The notes: a model not told the origin generated them from the letters alone. A stretch of DNA of 64,000 bases from Bog-105 sp965277435 (GCA_965277435.1 OZ255821.1:4588001-4652000), one strand, 5' to 3'. Shown: positions 21,997 to 32,400, counted from the first letter of the stretch. Translations and numbers: made by a program.

Positions 21997-23901
21997 GTGA
22001 GTAATTCTTTAGACCGCACCATAACGCAAGAAGATTTATACTTCTTTCGGGAAGGAACGCATGTCAAGCTGCCGGAGGTGCTGGGCGCTCACTTATCGAA
22101 AACGGGCACTGGCTTTGCGGTTTGGGCGCCGCGGGCGCGCAGTGTTTCCGTAATCGGATCGTTCAATGGCTGGGACCGGCAGGCGAATCCGCTGTCACCG
22201 GTGGGAGGCGGTATCTGGCAGGGCACTGTCACTCGCGCCCTGGAGGGAAGCCGTTACCGGTACGACGTTGAGGCGGAGAATGGAACGGGTCTCGAGAAGG
22301 TCGACCCATTCGGTTTTTATCACGATCAGCCTCCCGAGAATGCGTCGATTGTCTGGAACCTGGACTATCAGTGGAAGGACCAGCGCTGGATGGCAGAGCG
22401 CGCAAAAGCCAATGCCCTGGATGCGCCGATCTCGATTTACGAGGTGCATCTCGGCTCCTGGCGCACCGTAGGAGAGGGCAAGAAAAAGCGTCCCATGACC
22501 TACCGCGAACTGGCCGAGACGCTGGTTTCCTACGTAAAGGAGATGGGCTTCACGCACGTCGAGTTCATGCCGGTGACGGAGCATCCGTTTCATGGTTCGT
22601 GGGGTTATCAGACGACCGGCTATTTTGCCCCGACCAGCCGCTACGGCACGCCGCAGGAGTTCATGCAACTCATCGACCGGTTTCACCAGCACGGGATCGG
22701 TGTGATTTTAGATTGGGTGCCGTCGCATTTTCCGCAGGACGAACACAGTCTGGCAAATTTCGACGGAGCGCATGAGTTTGAATCGGCGGACCGGCGACGG
22801 GGATGGCAGCCGGATTGGGACAGTTTCATCTTCGAGTATGGGCGTGGCGAAGTACGTAGTTTTCTATTAAGCAGCGCGCTGTTTTGGCTGGACAGGTATC
22901 ACGCGGATGGATTGCGGGTGGATGCGGTTGCGTCGATGCTGTATCTGGACTACTCACGGAAAGTGGGCGAGTGGATTCCGAATGAGTATGGAAGCCGTGA
23001 AAACTTCGACGCGATTGGTTTCATCCGGCGTCTGAACGAAGATGTGTACCGGCTGCATCCCGCGGCCCAGACGTTTGCGGAAGAATCGACAGCCTGGCCA
23101 ATGGTTTCGAAGCCGACTTACCTAGGCGGCCTCGGTTTCGGATTCAAGTGGGATATGGGCTGGATGCACGATACGCTGCAGTATCTGGCGCACGATCCAG
23201 TGAACCGGAAATACCATCATCAGGAACTAATCTTCCGATCGGCATATGCGTCGAGCGAGAACTTTGTGCTGCCGCTTTCGCATGACGAAGTGGTGTACGG
23301 GAAGGGATCGCTGCTGGCTAAGATGCCGGGCGACGCGCGGCAGAAATTCGCAAATGTGAGGCTGCTCTTCGCCTATATGTTCGCGCTGCCGGGTAAGAAG
23401 TTGTTGTTCATGGGTGACGAGTTTGCACAGCCGGGAGAGTGGAATCACGATGCAGGTCTGGAGTGGGGGCTGCTCGCTGGGGCAGAACATGCCGGGCTGC
23501 GGCTGCTGGTGGGGGATCTGAACCGGCTGTACCGCACGGCGCCAGCCTTTACCCGCGAGAGCGCGCCCGAGAGCTTCGCCTGGGTGGAGGCGCAGGACGC
23601 CGAGCGCAATGTCATCGCTTTCTTGCGCAGAGGGAAGACTGAACAGGAGCAGATGCTGGTAGCCTGCAACTTCAGCGGCGTGTGCCAGCGGAACTATCAG
23701 ATCGGTGTGCCGTCCGCTGGATTCTGGCAGGAAGTGCTGAATACCGACGCGATAAACTACGGCGGAAGCGGGCTGGGGAACTTCGGCGGCCGTGTGGCGG
23801 AGCCGGTTCCGCTACATGGTTTCAGATACTCGCTCATGCTCGATTTGCCGCCGCTGGCAGTGGTTTATTTGAAGCAAGGCGGCTCATTGGAACATTTATG
23901 A
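21997..23901 (+). CDS. glgB: 1,4-alpha-glucan branching enzyme
   Basis: Cytoplasmic GH13 enzyme that introduces alpha-1,6 branches into glucan. About 634 residues: CBM48 domain (around TGFAVWAPRARSVSVIGSFN), then the barrel with IYEVHLGSW, the nucleophile Asp in LRVDAVASMLYLDY (about residue 309), the acid/base Glu in TFAEESTAWP (about 362-363) and the late LPLSHDEVVYGKGS. The start is uncertain: GTG at 21994 or 21997 fits the end of the maltokinase gene, while an in-frame ATG at 21949 would overlap that gene by 46 nt. It completes the glgA-glgE-mak-glgB operon. Confidence 0.94.
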   Translation: MSNSLDRTITQEDLYFFREGTHVKLPEVLGAHLSKTGTGFAVWAPRARSVSVIGSFNGWDRQANPLSPVGGGIWQGTVTRALEGSRYRYDVEAENGTGLEKVDPFGFYHDQPPENASIVWNLDYQWKDQRWMAERAKANALDAPISIYEVHLGSWRTVGEGKKKRPMTYRELAETLVSYVKEMGFTHVEFMPVTEHPFHGSWGYQTTGYFAPTSRYGTPQEFMQLIDRFHQHGIGVILDWVPSHFPQDEHSLANFDGAHEFESADRRRGWQPDWDSFIFEYGRGEVRSFLLSSALFWLDRYHADGLRVDAVASMLYLDYSRKVGEWIPNEYGSRENFDAIGFIRRLNEDVYRLHPAAQTFAEESTAWPMVSKPTYLGGLGFGFKWDMGWMHDTLQYLAHDPVNRKYHHQELIFRSAYASSENFVLPLSHDEVVYGKGSLLAKMPGDARQKFANVRLLFAYMFALPGKKLLFMGDEFAQPGEWNHDAGLEWGLLAGAEHAGLRLLVGDLNRLYRTAPAFTRESAPESFAWVEAQDAERNVIAFLRRGKTEQEQMLVACNFSGVCQRNYQIGVPSAGFWQEVLNTDAINYGGSGLGNFGGRVAEPVPLHGFRYSLMLDLPPLAVVYLKQGGSLEHL

Positions 23902-23936
23902 GTACCCATGGTAGACTCCCGAGAAAGGTAAATTTG

Positions 23937-24932
23937 ATGCGAAGCGCCCGGTTTTTAGTCTCATCAGCCGTTATTCCGGCAGCCCTGATTTGCATGAGTG
24001 GATGCACCAGTGTGCCGCATGAACCCTCGGAGAAATACATCCTGGTGGCGGATAACATAAAAATTCCGTACTGGCAGACGGCGCAGCGTGGATTGGAACA
24101 TGCGGCGGCTGAGATGAAGGTGAAGTCGGAGGTGCAGGGTCCGGACGGACACGATCCGCAAGGGGAGCACGATGCCTTCCGGCGAGCTGTAGCGGAAAAG
24201 CCGGCGGGCATTCTGATTTCAGTATCGGATGCGAACATTCTGGGGACTGATCTGAACGCGGCGATCGACCAAGGCATTCCTGTGGTGACGATCGATTCCG
24301 ATGCTCCCGATAGCAAGCGTCTGTTATTCATCGGGACCGATAACTACAATGCCGGATTGCTAGGCGGTAAGTTAGCGGCGAAGCTTTTGAATAACAAAGG
24401 CAATGTGGTGATTTACACGATTGCGGGGCAGAGTAATCTCAAGGATCGCCTGGCCGGTTATCAGGCGGCGTTTGCCGATCATACCGATGTGAAGTCCATG
24501 CAGGTGGTGGACATGAACGGTAACTCGGATCTGGCCTTCGACTCGGCCAAGAAACTGCTGGACAGCAAGGCCAAGGTGGACGCGTTCATCTGTTTGGAAG
24601 CACTGGCTTGTCCGGCGGTGGCTGACGTCGTGAATCGCGCGAACATGGGTGGCAAGGTGAAGATCGTAGCGATGGATACCGATCCGGGAACGATCGAATG
24701 GGTAAATAAAGGCGTGATCTCGGCGACGATCGCTCAGAAGCCGTACACGATGGCCTATTTCGCCACTAAAATGTTGGGCGATATTCACCTGCATCCGGCC
24801 AAACCGCTCGGTGGTAAGTGGGCAGAAAATGTGTTCTCGCCGTATCCTTCTTTTGTCGACACAGGCTCGTTTGTGGTGAATAAAGACAATGTGTCATCAC
24901 TCAGTCAGCAGCCGCCGGCCGCCGGACAGTAA
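23937..24932 (+). CDS. Ribose-type sugar-binding lipoprotein of an ABC importer
   Basis: Periplasmic_binding_4 family solute receptor, 331 residues. The signal peptide ends in a lipobox-like ALICMSGC, so the protein is probably a membrane-anchored lipoprotein. The mature part opens ILVADNIKIPYWQTAQRGLE and has the sugar-binding signature IPVVTIDSDAPDS, then GTDNYNAGLLGG. The start is set at the ATG at 23937 because AGAAAGG precedes it; an ATG at 23898 overlapping the glgB stop is the alternative. No ATPase or permease is adjacent; the RbsA/RbsC-like pair at 2712-5143 lacks a binding protein and is a possible partner. The ligand is unknown. Confidence 0.88.
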   Translation: MRSARFLVSSAVIPAALICMSGCTSVPHEPSEKYILVADNIKIPYWQTAQRGLEHAAAEMKVKSEVQGPDGHDPQGEHDAFRRAVAEKPAGILISVSDANILGTDLNAAIDQGIPVVTIDSDAPDSKRLLFIGTDNYNAGLLGGKLAAKLLNNKGNVVIYTIAGQSNLKDRLAGYQAAFADHTDVKSMQVVDMNGNSDLAFDSAKKLLDSKAKVDAFICLEALACPAVADVVNRANMGGKVKIVAMDTDPGTIEWVNKGVISATIAQKPYTMAYFATKMLGDIHLHPAKPLGGKWAENVFSPYPSFVDTGSFVVNKDNVSSLSQQPPAAGQ

Positions 24933-24939
24933 GTTGTAA

Positions 24940-26616
24940 TTGAGTAAGTTCTTAAAAGTTTTGGTTTTGTTGTTTCTGCTGAACTTCTTGGCAGGCGCGG
25001 CGGACTTTGACTTAGTCATCCGGAATGGCCGGATCATTGACGGCAGCGGGTCTCCCTGGTATGCGGGTTCGATTGGGATCCGCAATGGGCGGATTGCTGA
25101 AATCGGCGTGCTGCGAGATGCTAGCGCGAAACAAACGATCGATGCCAGGGGAATGGTGGTCGCGCCCGGCTTCATCGACATGCTGGGGCAATCGGAAATG
25201 TCGATCCTGGTGAACCCACGTGTCCCATCGAAAATTTTCCAGGGGATCACGACGCAGATCACGGGAGAAGGCGGATCGGTCGCTCCCGTTACGCCGCGCT
25301 TGCTGGCAGAGGATCAGGCGACGCTGGAGCATTACGGGAGAAAGGCGAGCTGGACAAATTTCAGCGAGTACTTTGCGCTGCTAGAGAAACAAGGTATCGG
25401 TAACAATTTGGGCACTTACGTAGGCGCTACGCAGGTGAGGCGAGTCGTGCTGGGCGACGGGAACCGAGCGCCTACTGCGGAGGAACTGGAGCGCATGAAG
25501 GCGCTGGTTCGGGAAGGCATGCACGAGGGAGCAATGGGGCTTTCGACTGCTTTGCAATATGCGCCGGCACCCTATGCGAGCACGGAAGAACTGGTGGCGT
25601 TGGCGCGCGAGGCTGGTCAATATGGCGGCATCTACGCAACGCACATGCGGAGCGAAGGAGATGCCATAGACCAGGCGCTGGACGAGACGTTTCGGATCGG
25701 GCGCGAGGGCGCGATACCGGTTGAGATCTGGCATTTAAAAGTCGCCGGGAAAGAGAACTGGGGCCGGATGCCCGAAGTGGTGAAGCGGATTGAGGCAGCG
25801 CGGCGGGAAGGGATCGACGTAGAAGCGGATACATATGCTTATACGGCTTGGTTTAATTCCTTCTCGGCGTTCGTTCCACCATGGGTGCATGATGGCGGTG
25901 ACCAGAAGATGGTGGAGCGCTTGAAACAGAGCGCCACGCGCGAAAAGATTCGCGAGCAGATGAAAACCGATCGATCCGGTTGGGACAACGAGTGGTTGGA
26001 GATACCGGGGCCGGACGCCATTCTGGTGAGCGTAGTCAGCAATCCAAAGATGGTGCGATTGCAAGGGCAGACGATCGCGCAAATTGCCAAGGATCGGGGA
26101 AAAGATCCAATTGATACGATTTTCGATCTGTTGATCGAAGACCCATCGATGTCGGTAGCGGTATCGGGGATGTCGGAATCGGATGTGGCATATGCGTTGA
26201 AGCAGCCGTGGGTTTCGATAGACAACGATTCGCAAGGGACAGCGCCGGATGGTGTGCTGGCGGGAGAACATCCGCATCCCAGAGCCTATGGAACATTCCC
26301 GCGCATTTTGCGCAAATACGTGCGCGACGAGAAACTGCTGACGCTGCCCGATGCGATTCGAAAGTTTAGCGCGCTACCGGCGCAACGAATGCGCTTGACG
26401 GATCGCGGCGTTTTAAAACAGGGCTTGTGGGCGGACATTGTGGTGTTCGATCCGGACAAGGTTCGGGACGTAGCGACGTTCGAGAAGCCCAACCAGCTGG
26501 CAGTTGGCATGGAATATGTGCTGGTGAACGGGGTGCCGGTGATTGCGGAAGGAAAGAAGACCGAGGCGCTGCCGGGGAAAGTGCTGCGGTCGACGGGACA
26601 GGATAAGATTCAGTAA
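24940..26616 (+). CDS. Exported amidohydrolase, N-acyl-D-amino-acid deacylase family, altered metal site
   Basis: A 558-residue amidohydrolase-superfamily protein with an N-terminal hydrophobic signal (KFLKVLVLLFLLNFLAGA). It resembles D-aminoacylases over its length: DLVIRNGRIIDGSGSPW at the start, later YATHMRSEGD and IWHLKVAGKENWG (the two histidines that hold metal in the family), and a C-terminal segment GVLKQGLWADIVVFDP. The usual HxH motif after PGFID is missing: the sequence reads PGFIDMLGQSE. The position of the metal-bridging cysteine also appears changed (ITGEGGS). It may therefore use one metal or a different chemistry. The start is TTG, 8 nt behind the binding-protein gene. Confidence 0.85.
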   Translation: MSKFLKVLVLLFLLNFLAGAADFDLVIRNGRIIDGSGSPWYAGSIGIRNGRIAEIGVLRDASAKQTIDARGMVVAPGFIDMLGQSEMSILVNPRVPSKIFQGITTQITGEGGSVAPVTPRLLAEDQATLEHYGRKASWTNFSEYFALLEKQGIGNNLGTYVGATQVRRVVLGDGNRAPTAEELERMKALVREGMHEGAMGLSTALQYAPAPYASTEELVALAREAGQYGGIYATHMRSEGDAIDQALDETFRIGREGAIPVEIWHLKVAGKENWGRMPEVVKRIEAARREGIDVEADTYAYTAWFNSFSAFVPPWVHDGGDQKMVERLKQSATREKIREQMKTDRSGWDNEWLEIPGPDAILVSVVSNPKMVRLQGQTIAQIAKDRGKDPIDTIFDLLIEDPSMSVAVSGMSESDVAYALKQPWVSIDNDSQGTAPDGVLAGEHPHPRAYGTFPRILRKYVRDEKLLTLPDAIRKFSALPAQRMRLTDRGVLKQGLWADIVVFDPDKVRDVATFEKPNQLAVGMEYVLVNGVPVIAEGKKTEALPGKVLRSTGQDKIQ

Positions 26617-26767
26617 GGATTCAGAAATCGTACAGTAGGGGTTAATGCTGGTACCCGTACCGTACCAACTTTCACGAAAGCGCGAGCGCGGCTAACCTTA
26701 GGATGCGCGACGAGTGTGTCAGCTTGCAAAGAGACAGGCCCGCGCGCTTAATTCTTAAGGCTGGTAC

Positions 26768-27526
26768 ATGAATCTTCGCACTATTACCCACTTGATGGGC
26801 TGTGTTGCTGTGTCTCTCATATTAAGTAGGGCTGCCGTGGCGACGCCTGCTGCGGTTGGCTCTGGGCAGTTTAATCTGGCGGGTGCGGTCTATGTGACCA
26901 ATTCCGAAATCTTATTTGGGTATAAGCAGGCTCCGCCAAACGGAGATCAAATGGCGGCAGTTCTGCTGCCATCGAACGGGGTGTTTGCGGGCCTGAAGGC
27001 GGGCGATATGGCTCGAATCGGAAATTTGCAGACTCCGAGCGCCGGTGGTCCGGTAACGCCGGGCACGCCGTTTCTACTAAGTAACTGGATTCAATTAAGC
27101 AATAACATCGATGCGGATCTGACGAATATTCCATTGAATGCGAGCATTGCAGTTTGTGCGAGCGGGATGGAAGGGCTTGGATCGGTGTGCCGCGTGAATG
27201 CGCAATCGCCGGTGATTCTGGAGCAGGGCGTGACCGGCGTGACGGCCTTTCTGAGCGTGATGGGACAGGCGCATTATGCCGGCAGTACGGTGGATACGCC
27301 ATTGATGGGATTGCTTTCTGCGAACTTCACGATGGGCGCCGACAGCACCATTTCCGGTTTGCTGGCGGACTATAACCGGAACGGCTTTATCATGACGGGC
27401 TATTCGGGAAATTTTTCCACCACAGCAGCGGCGGGTGTTCCGGAACCGGCATCCATGGGGCTGCTCAGTTTGAGTCTGATCGGCCTCGCGCTAATTGGTA
27501 GAAAGAAGCTAGTCAGGCTTTCCTAA
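26768..27526 (+). CDS. PEP-CTERM sorting-domain protein
   Basis: A 252-residue exported protein with a signal peptide (hydrophobic stretch about 8-26 ending in VATPA) and a classic PEP-CTERM tail: VPEPASMGLLSLSLIGLALI followed by the basic GRKK. Such tails are recognised by exosortase, which anchors or exports the protein. The middle shows no known domain; it is rich in Gly, Ala and Asn and carries two cysteines. No exosortase gene is in the window. The gene is monocistronic, with a strong terminator behind it. The 151-bp gap before it holds a GGTACCCGTACCGTACC palindromic patch but no clear promoter. Confidence 0.88.
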   Translation: MNLRTITHLMGCVAVSLILSRAAVATPAAVGSGQFNLAGAVYVTNSEILFGYKQAPPNGDQMAAVLLPSNGVFAGLKAGDMARIGNLQTPSAGGPVTPGTPFLLSNWIQLSNNIDADLTNIPLNASIAVCASGMEGLGSVCRVNAQSPVILEQGVTGVTAFLSVMGQAHYAGSTVDTPLMGLLSANFTMGADSTISGLLADYNRNGFIMTGYSGNFSTTAAAGVPEPASMGLLSLSLIGLALIGRKKLVRLS

Positions 27527-27545
27527 GAACTTACTCTGAATGAAA

Positions 27546-27576
27546 AAGGCGGCCAGTAGTACCGGCCGCCTTTTTT
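27546..27576 (+). terminator. Rho-independent terminator after the PEP-CTERM gene
   Basis: Perfect 9-bp stem AAGGCGGCC (27546-27554) with GGCCGCCTT (27564-27572), a 9-nt loop and then a run of T to 27576. It lies 20 nt after the stop codon at 27526. Confidence 0.9.
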
Positions 27577-27736
27577 GCGTCTTGACGGTGAGTTGAAAAA
27601 TGGTCCCTCGCTTTCCGGCGAAATCGGAGATGGAGTGAGAAGTAACGGGATTCTGAACTTCTATTCACATAGGGACAACGCTTACAGCAGCGGAAGCCCG
27701 GTGTGTGTAAAACACGAATTCTTCTGGAGCGCATGA

Positions 27737-29227
27737 ATGATCGGATCGAATCTAACGATTGGTAAGAAGCTGATGGCGGGCACGGGAACGCTGTTTGTGC
27801 TGGCGGCTGTGCTTGGATATTCGGGGTTGTCTTCCCTGAGCAGTTTTAAAAAGCAGTTCGATCGCGCCATTGATCAATCAGTTAAAAAAGTGATATTGGT
27901 GGATTCGATCATCACCGCGAATTCCGAGATGATTTCAGCGCAGCGAGGCATTGTACTGGAAGCCTATGGCAAGAATGGCGCGAAGCTCGAAAAGTATAAG
28001 CGAACGTTCGAAGAAAACAACAGGGTGATCGAGAAATCCCTGAATGAGTATGAATCGCTGATTCATCGAGACGACGCAAAAGCCCTGACGGCGAATTTAA
28101 AGAGCAAACTAGCGGAATGGCAACCGTTCTATCTTGCGGTGGTGGCGCACGCTACGAAAGGCGAAGCAGCAGAGGCAAATCGGATTCGGAATGATGTGAC
28201 TGCTCCGCTTTACAATGCGATCAACGAAGATGCTCGCAAATTGAGCGCCATTCAGAATGCGGTTTTGGCAGCGGACAAGGTCGCCATTGCTGGGCAGTAC
28301 AGTCGCAGCTGGTGCGTGGCGATCGGCCTGCTCTGCGGATTTGTGCTGGTGGGCGTGTTTGTGGTCGTTGTGGTGCGGCAAATTACGGCAGAGTTGCGCC
28401 AGGCAATCGCCCAACTGTTCCAAGGAGCCGAGCAAGTCGCGAGCGCCGCTTCGCAAGTCTCTACATCGAGCATGTCGCTCGCTTCGGGATCGTCGCAGCA
28501 GGCCGCTTCACTCGAAGAAACGTCCGCGTCGGCGGCAATCATTAATTCCATGGCGCGCCAGAACAGCGGGAACTCGCAGTCGGCGGCGGAGTTGGTAAAC
28601 CAATCGCAGGAGAAGTTTACCAAGACAAGCGAATCGCTGCAAGGCATGATGACCGCGATGGGCGAGATCAACACGTCTGGTGAAAAGGTCTCGAAGATTA
28701 TCAAAGTGATCGACGAGATCGCTTTCCAGACGAATATTCTGGCGCTTAACGCGGCCGTGGAAGCAGCCCGAGCCGGCGAGGCGGGAATGGGCTTCGCGGT
28801 CGTGGCCGATGAAGTTCGGAATCTGGCGCATCGATGCGCGCAGGCGGCCAAGGACACAGCGGCTCTGATTGAAGAATCGATCGAGAAGTCCGAGCAGGGC
28901 AAGGTGAAGGTGAGCTTGGTAGCGGAAGCGATCCGGGTGGTGGCAGAAGAATCGACACGGATTCAGGCGCTGGTGGGTGAAGTGAGAAAGGGCAGCGAGG
29001 AACAGGCTATCGGACTGGAGCAGGTGAGCAAATCGATCCTACAGATGGAGCAGGTGACACAGAGTACGGCGGCAACAGCGGAAGAGAGCGCTTCGGCCTC
29101 AGAAGAACTGACGTCGCAGTCGATCGCCATGAAGGAGATTGTCGGGCGTTTGACCGCGATGGTCGAGGGCGGCGAGAAGACCCAGGTGAGACAACGGCCC
29201 TTTTCAACGGATCGAGTAGCGGCTTAG
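27737..29227 (+). CDS. Methyl-accepting chemotaxis protein
   Basis: A 496-residue chemoreceptor. N-terminal TM (about 12-32), an approximately 155-residue helical periplasmic domain of the four-helix-bundle type, second TM (about 190-213, rich in Val), then the cytoplasmic signalling domain. The hairpin tip that contacts CheA/CheW is nearly perfect (DEIAFQTNILALNAAVEAAR, then the GFAVVADEVRNLA region). An adaptation region is visible at ASLEETSASAA. A HAMP domain is not obvious between TM2 and the coiled coil. No che genes lie nearby, so it is an orphan receptor; the ligand is unknown. Confidence 0.92.
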   Translation: MIGSNLTIGKKLMAGTGTLFVLAAVLGYSGLSSLSSFKKQFDRAIDQSVKKVILVDSIITANSEMISAQRGIVLEAYGKNGAKLEKYKRTFEENNRVIEKSLNEYESLIHRDDAKALTANLKSKLAEWQPFYLAVVAHATKGEAAEANRIRNDVTAPLYNAINEDARKLSAIQNAVLAADKVAIAGQYSRSWCVAIGLLCGFVLVGVFVVVVVRQITAELRQAIAQLFQGAEQVASAASQVSTSSMSLASGSSQQAASLEETSASAAIINSMARQNSGNSQSAAELVNQSQEKFTKTSESLQGMMTAMGEINTSGEKVSKIIKVIDEIAFQTNILALNAAVEAARAGEAGMGFAVVADEVRNLAHRCAQAAKDTAALIEESIEKSEQGKVKVSLVAEAIRVVAEESTRIQALVGEVRKGSEEQAIGLEQVSKSILQMEQVTQSTAATAEESASASEELTSQSIAMKEIVGRLTAMVEGGEKTQVRQRPFSTDRVAA

Positions 29228-29238
29228 TTCGGGTCGTA

Positions 29239-29442
29239 TTAATCGACCGATTCGCCGCCGCCGGTCTGGTTCGAGGCGACGCGATGGCGAGGGAAACGAT
29301 CGCGGAAAAAGCCTAACGCAAAGGGGATCTCGCCAGGATACATCGCGCACCAGGCAACGATGCGTTCCATTTTTGTGACATCGTCTTGAATGGCGCTGAT
29401 CTCCATCAGTTCAGCCTCGACAGTTTGTTCGTCTCTCGTCAT
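29239..29442 (-). CDS. Small acidic hypothetical protein
   Basis: A 67-residue open frame, soluble, with an acidic helical N-terminal half (TRDEQTVEAELMEISAIQDD) and a basic C-terminal part (FFRDRFPRHRVASNQ). No family is recognised. It starts 6 nt behind the stop of the rhamnosidase gene on the same strand and ends 11 nt from the chemoreceptor stop, so translational coupling to the rhamnosidase is plausible. No strong ribosome-binding site. It may be a real small gene or chance. Confidence 0.45.
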   Translation of the reverse strand: MTRDEQTVEAELMEISAIQDDVTKMERIVAWCAMYPGEIPFALGFFRDRFPRHRVASNQTGGGESVD

Positions 29443-29448
29443 TTGTTT

Positions 29449-32400
29449 CTACTTTACTTCCAGACGGTAAGTGCCGGAACCGACTTCGAGGACATGATTG
29501 CCGGCGACCTCTTCGGTTTTGACTGGCTTGCCATCTTCGCGCACTGAGGTGTGCGGGGTAGCGGGAAGCAGGATTCTTGCTGTCGTGTTCGCAGGAATGG
29601 TTACGGACAGGGTGATGGGACCTTGCGGCGTTCCCTGCCACTCAGTGGTGATGCGGCCGTAGGCTGAATCGTATTCGCCATGAGCCTGAGTGATCCGCGT
29701 ATCGGGCCGGGGATGAATCACGATCTGGTGAAATCCGGGACCGGTGAGGCTCGTGTCGATGCCGGCGACACACTGATAGATCCAGGCGACAACCGAACCG
29801 AAGGCGTAATGGTTGTAAGAGTTCATGGCAGGGTCGCCGGTATCGCCATTCCAACGCTCCCACCAGGTGGTCGCGCCCTTGCTCAGCATGTACCCCCAGG
29901 ACGGATACGTCTCGTTGAGCAGAAGGCGATAAGCGACGTCGGTTTTCCCGTGATCTGCCAGAGCAAATAGCAGAAAAGGGGTGCCAAGGAAACCGGTGCT
30001 GACGTGTCCGCCGCGGGAATCGATGGCTGCGACCAGATGATCGACGGCTGCGGACTCGAGTGCGGGAGGCACGAGATTCATGTGAAGAGCCACCACGTAG
30101 GAGGTCTGGCTACCGCTGCCGATCTGGCCATCAGGCTTGATGAATTCTTTCTGGAAGGCGCTTTTTATTTGCTCGTAAAGACTGGCGTACTGGCGGGCTT
30201 CGTCCGGCTTACCGGTCGCTCGGGCCATCTCAGACATCATGTTTGCGATGAGAGCCCAGTAGGCGGTGTCGACGAGCGGCTTGGGCGTCGAGGGATCGGG
30301 GGCGAGCCAATCGGCAAAGTCAGGACCGACTTTTTGTTTGCGAATAAAATCGGGATTCGAGTCTTGAATGAATTTCATCCAGCGCTGCATGGAGTCCCAG
30401 TTTTGCTCGATCATGCTGCGATCGCCGTACTGCAGCCAGGTGGTCCAGGGGACGATCACACCGGCGTCGCCCCATCCGGGAGCGCCTTCGATGGGTCCGA
30501 CGCCAATGTTGGGCGAGACGTTAGAGAACGCGCCGTTGGCGAGTTGGGCGTCGCGGATATCGCGAGACCACTTGTGAGTGAAGGAGGACGTGTCGAAGTT
30601 GTAGCTGCCGGTGCGCCAGAAGACCGCTGCATCGGCCATCCAGCCGAGGCGTTCATCGCGTTGCGGGCAATCTGTAGGGATGCTGAGGAAGTTGCCGCGC
30701 TGGCCCCAAATCCCGATTTGCCACATGCGATTCACGAGTGCGCTGGAGGTGGTGACCCGGGCGGTGGGATCGCCGCTCAGGCTGCTGATCACTTCGCCGC
30801 TCAGATCGTCGAGCGTGGGTGAACCGGGGTAGCCGGTGAGTTCGACATAGCGAAACCCGTGGAACGTGAAACGCGGACGGAACGTTTCTTCGCCCTGGCC
30901 GCGCAGCGTGTAGCGGTCTGTGGCATCGGCGTTGCGCAAATTAGTAACGTAGATGTTGCTATCGGGCTGTAGTATCTCGGCGAAGCGCAGACGAACCGTC
31001 GTACCAGCGGGTCCATGCACTTTGAGAGCGGCCCAGCCGACCATATTCTGGCCGAAATCGTAAATAAAGGCGCCGTTCGCCGCCGGTCTTAGGCTTTCCG
31101 GGCGCAGGATCTGAACCACGCGAGGCGGCGCGTCGATCTGGCTCGAAAGCGCGCCTGAATAAGTTTCGGCCGGAGTAACAGCGGTCCAGGCGTGATCGTC
31201 GAACTGGGGCGTGTCCCAGCCCGGTTGTTCGAGCCGCGCATCGTAGGTTTCGCCTGCGTAGATCTCGGAATGCAAGACAGGCGATTGCGACGCTTTCCAC
31301 GAGTTGTCCGTGGTGATGGTAGCGCGGGCGCCGTCGCCATATTGGATTTCGAGCTGCGCGAGAATGCGAGGAGCGCCTTTGACGGCGAAGTGTTCGGCGG
31401 TCCAGGACATCCCGCTGCCAAACCAGCCCTGGCCGACCATCGCGCCGATCACGTTGACGCCATTCGTAAGCAACGGCTTCACATCGTAGGTTTGGTACTG
31501 GACTCGTTTGGAGTAATCTGTGAAGCCGGGCGAAAGAAGATCGTGGCCGACGCGCTTGCCGTTAAGAGACAGTTCATAAGCGCCGAGGGCCGTCACGTAG
31601 ACGTGTGCCTGCGTGATTTGTTTGTCGATGGAGAACTGTTTGCGGAGCAGAGAAGCCGGTTGCGGAAGCGGCCCTGGATCGCCGAATCGAGAATCGTCGA
31701 GAGGAGCTATGACTTGAGCCGCGGTCCAGGGCGAAGCGGTTTGCGGGCGAGCCTGCCATTGGTCGCCAGTCGGGAAGCGCTCGGTTTTTCCATCCTGATG
31801 CTGAATTTTCAAAAGAGCTGCCAGAGCACCGGGTATAGGCACGGGCGATTTAGGGAGAGTCACAGTGACATCGATGGAGTTTTTGCCTGTGAGGAGCAGA
31901 CCGTCGAGATCGCGCCGGTCGAATTCGTTCCAGTGCGGCTTGGCGCCCGCGTCGTGACCGTTGACCGTAACTTTCCAATCGCCACGAGCAATGAGGAAGA
32001 GAGCAGCGCGCTGAGGCAGCGCGGACAAAGTAAAGTCGAGGTGAAAATCCGCCGTACTACCGCCTGCGAGATGCAGCGCATCTTGGCCGGGCATCCAGAT
32101 CCACTTGATGTCGGCGCGATCGGCCTGATCTTCGGGATTTTGCCAGCCGATCCAGCGGGCGGTCCAGTCGGAGGGTTGCAGCAGACCCATTTCCCACCAC
32201 GCGGATTCGGCGAATTCAGACATGTGTTGGTGGTTGTCCCAGACGCGCACGGTCCAAAAATAGCGATGCCGGGAGAGCAGGGGAGGGCCTTGGTATGAAA
32301 TGCTGGTCGACTCGCCGGAGGTTTGTTTGCCGCTGTTCCAGATATCGGGATGGCCCGAGCGTAGACTCGCCTCGCTGGAGGCGACGAGAATCTGGTAAGC

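Noticed and set aside
31192..32298. Plus-strand open frame of 368 codons
   Set aside because: Lies wholly antisense to the rhamnosidase gene, which has clear GH78 motifs. Long antisense frames are expected in GC-rich coding DNA.
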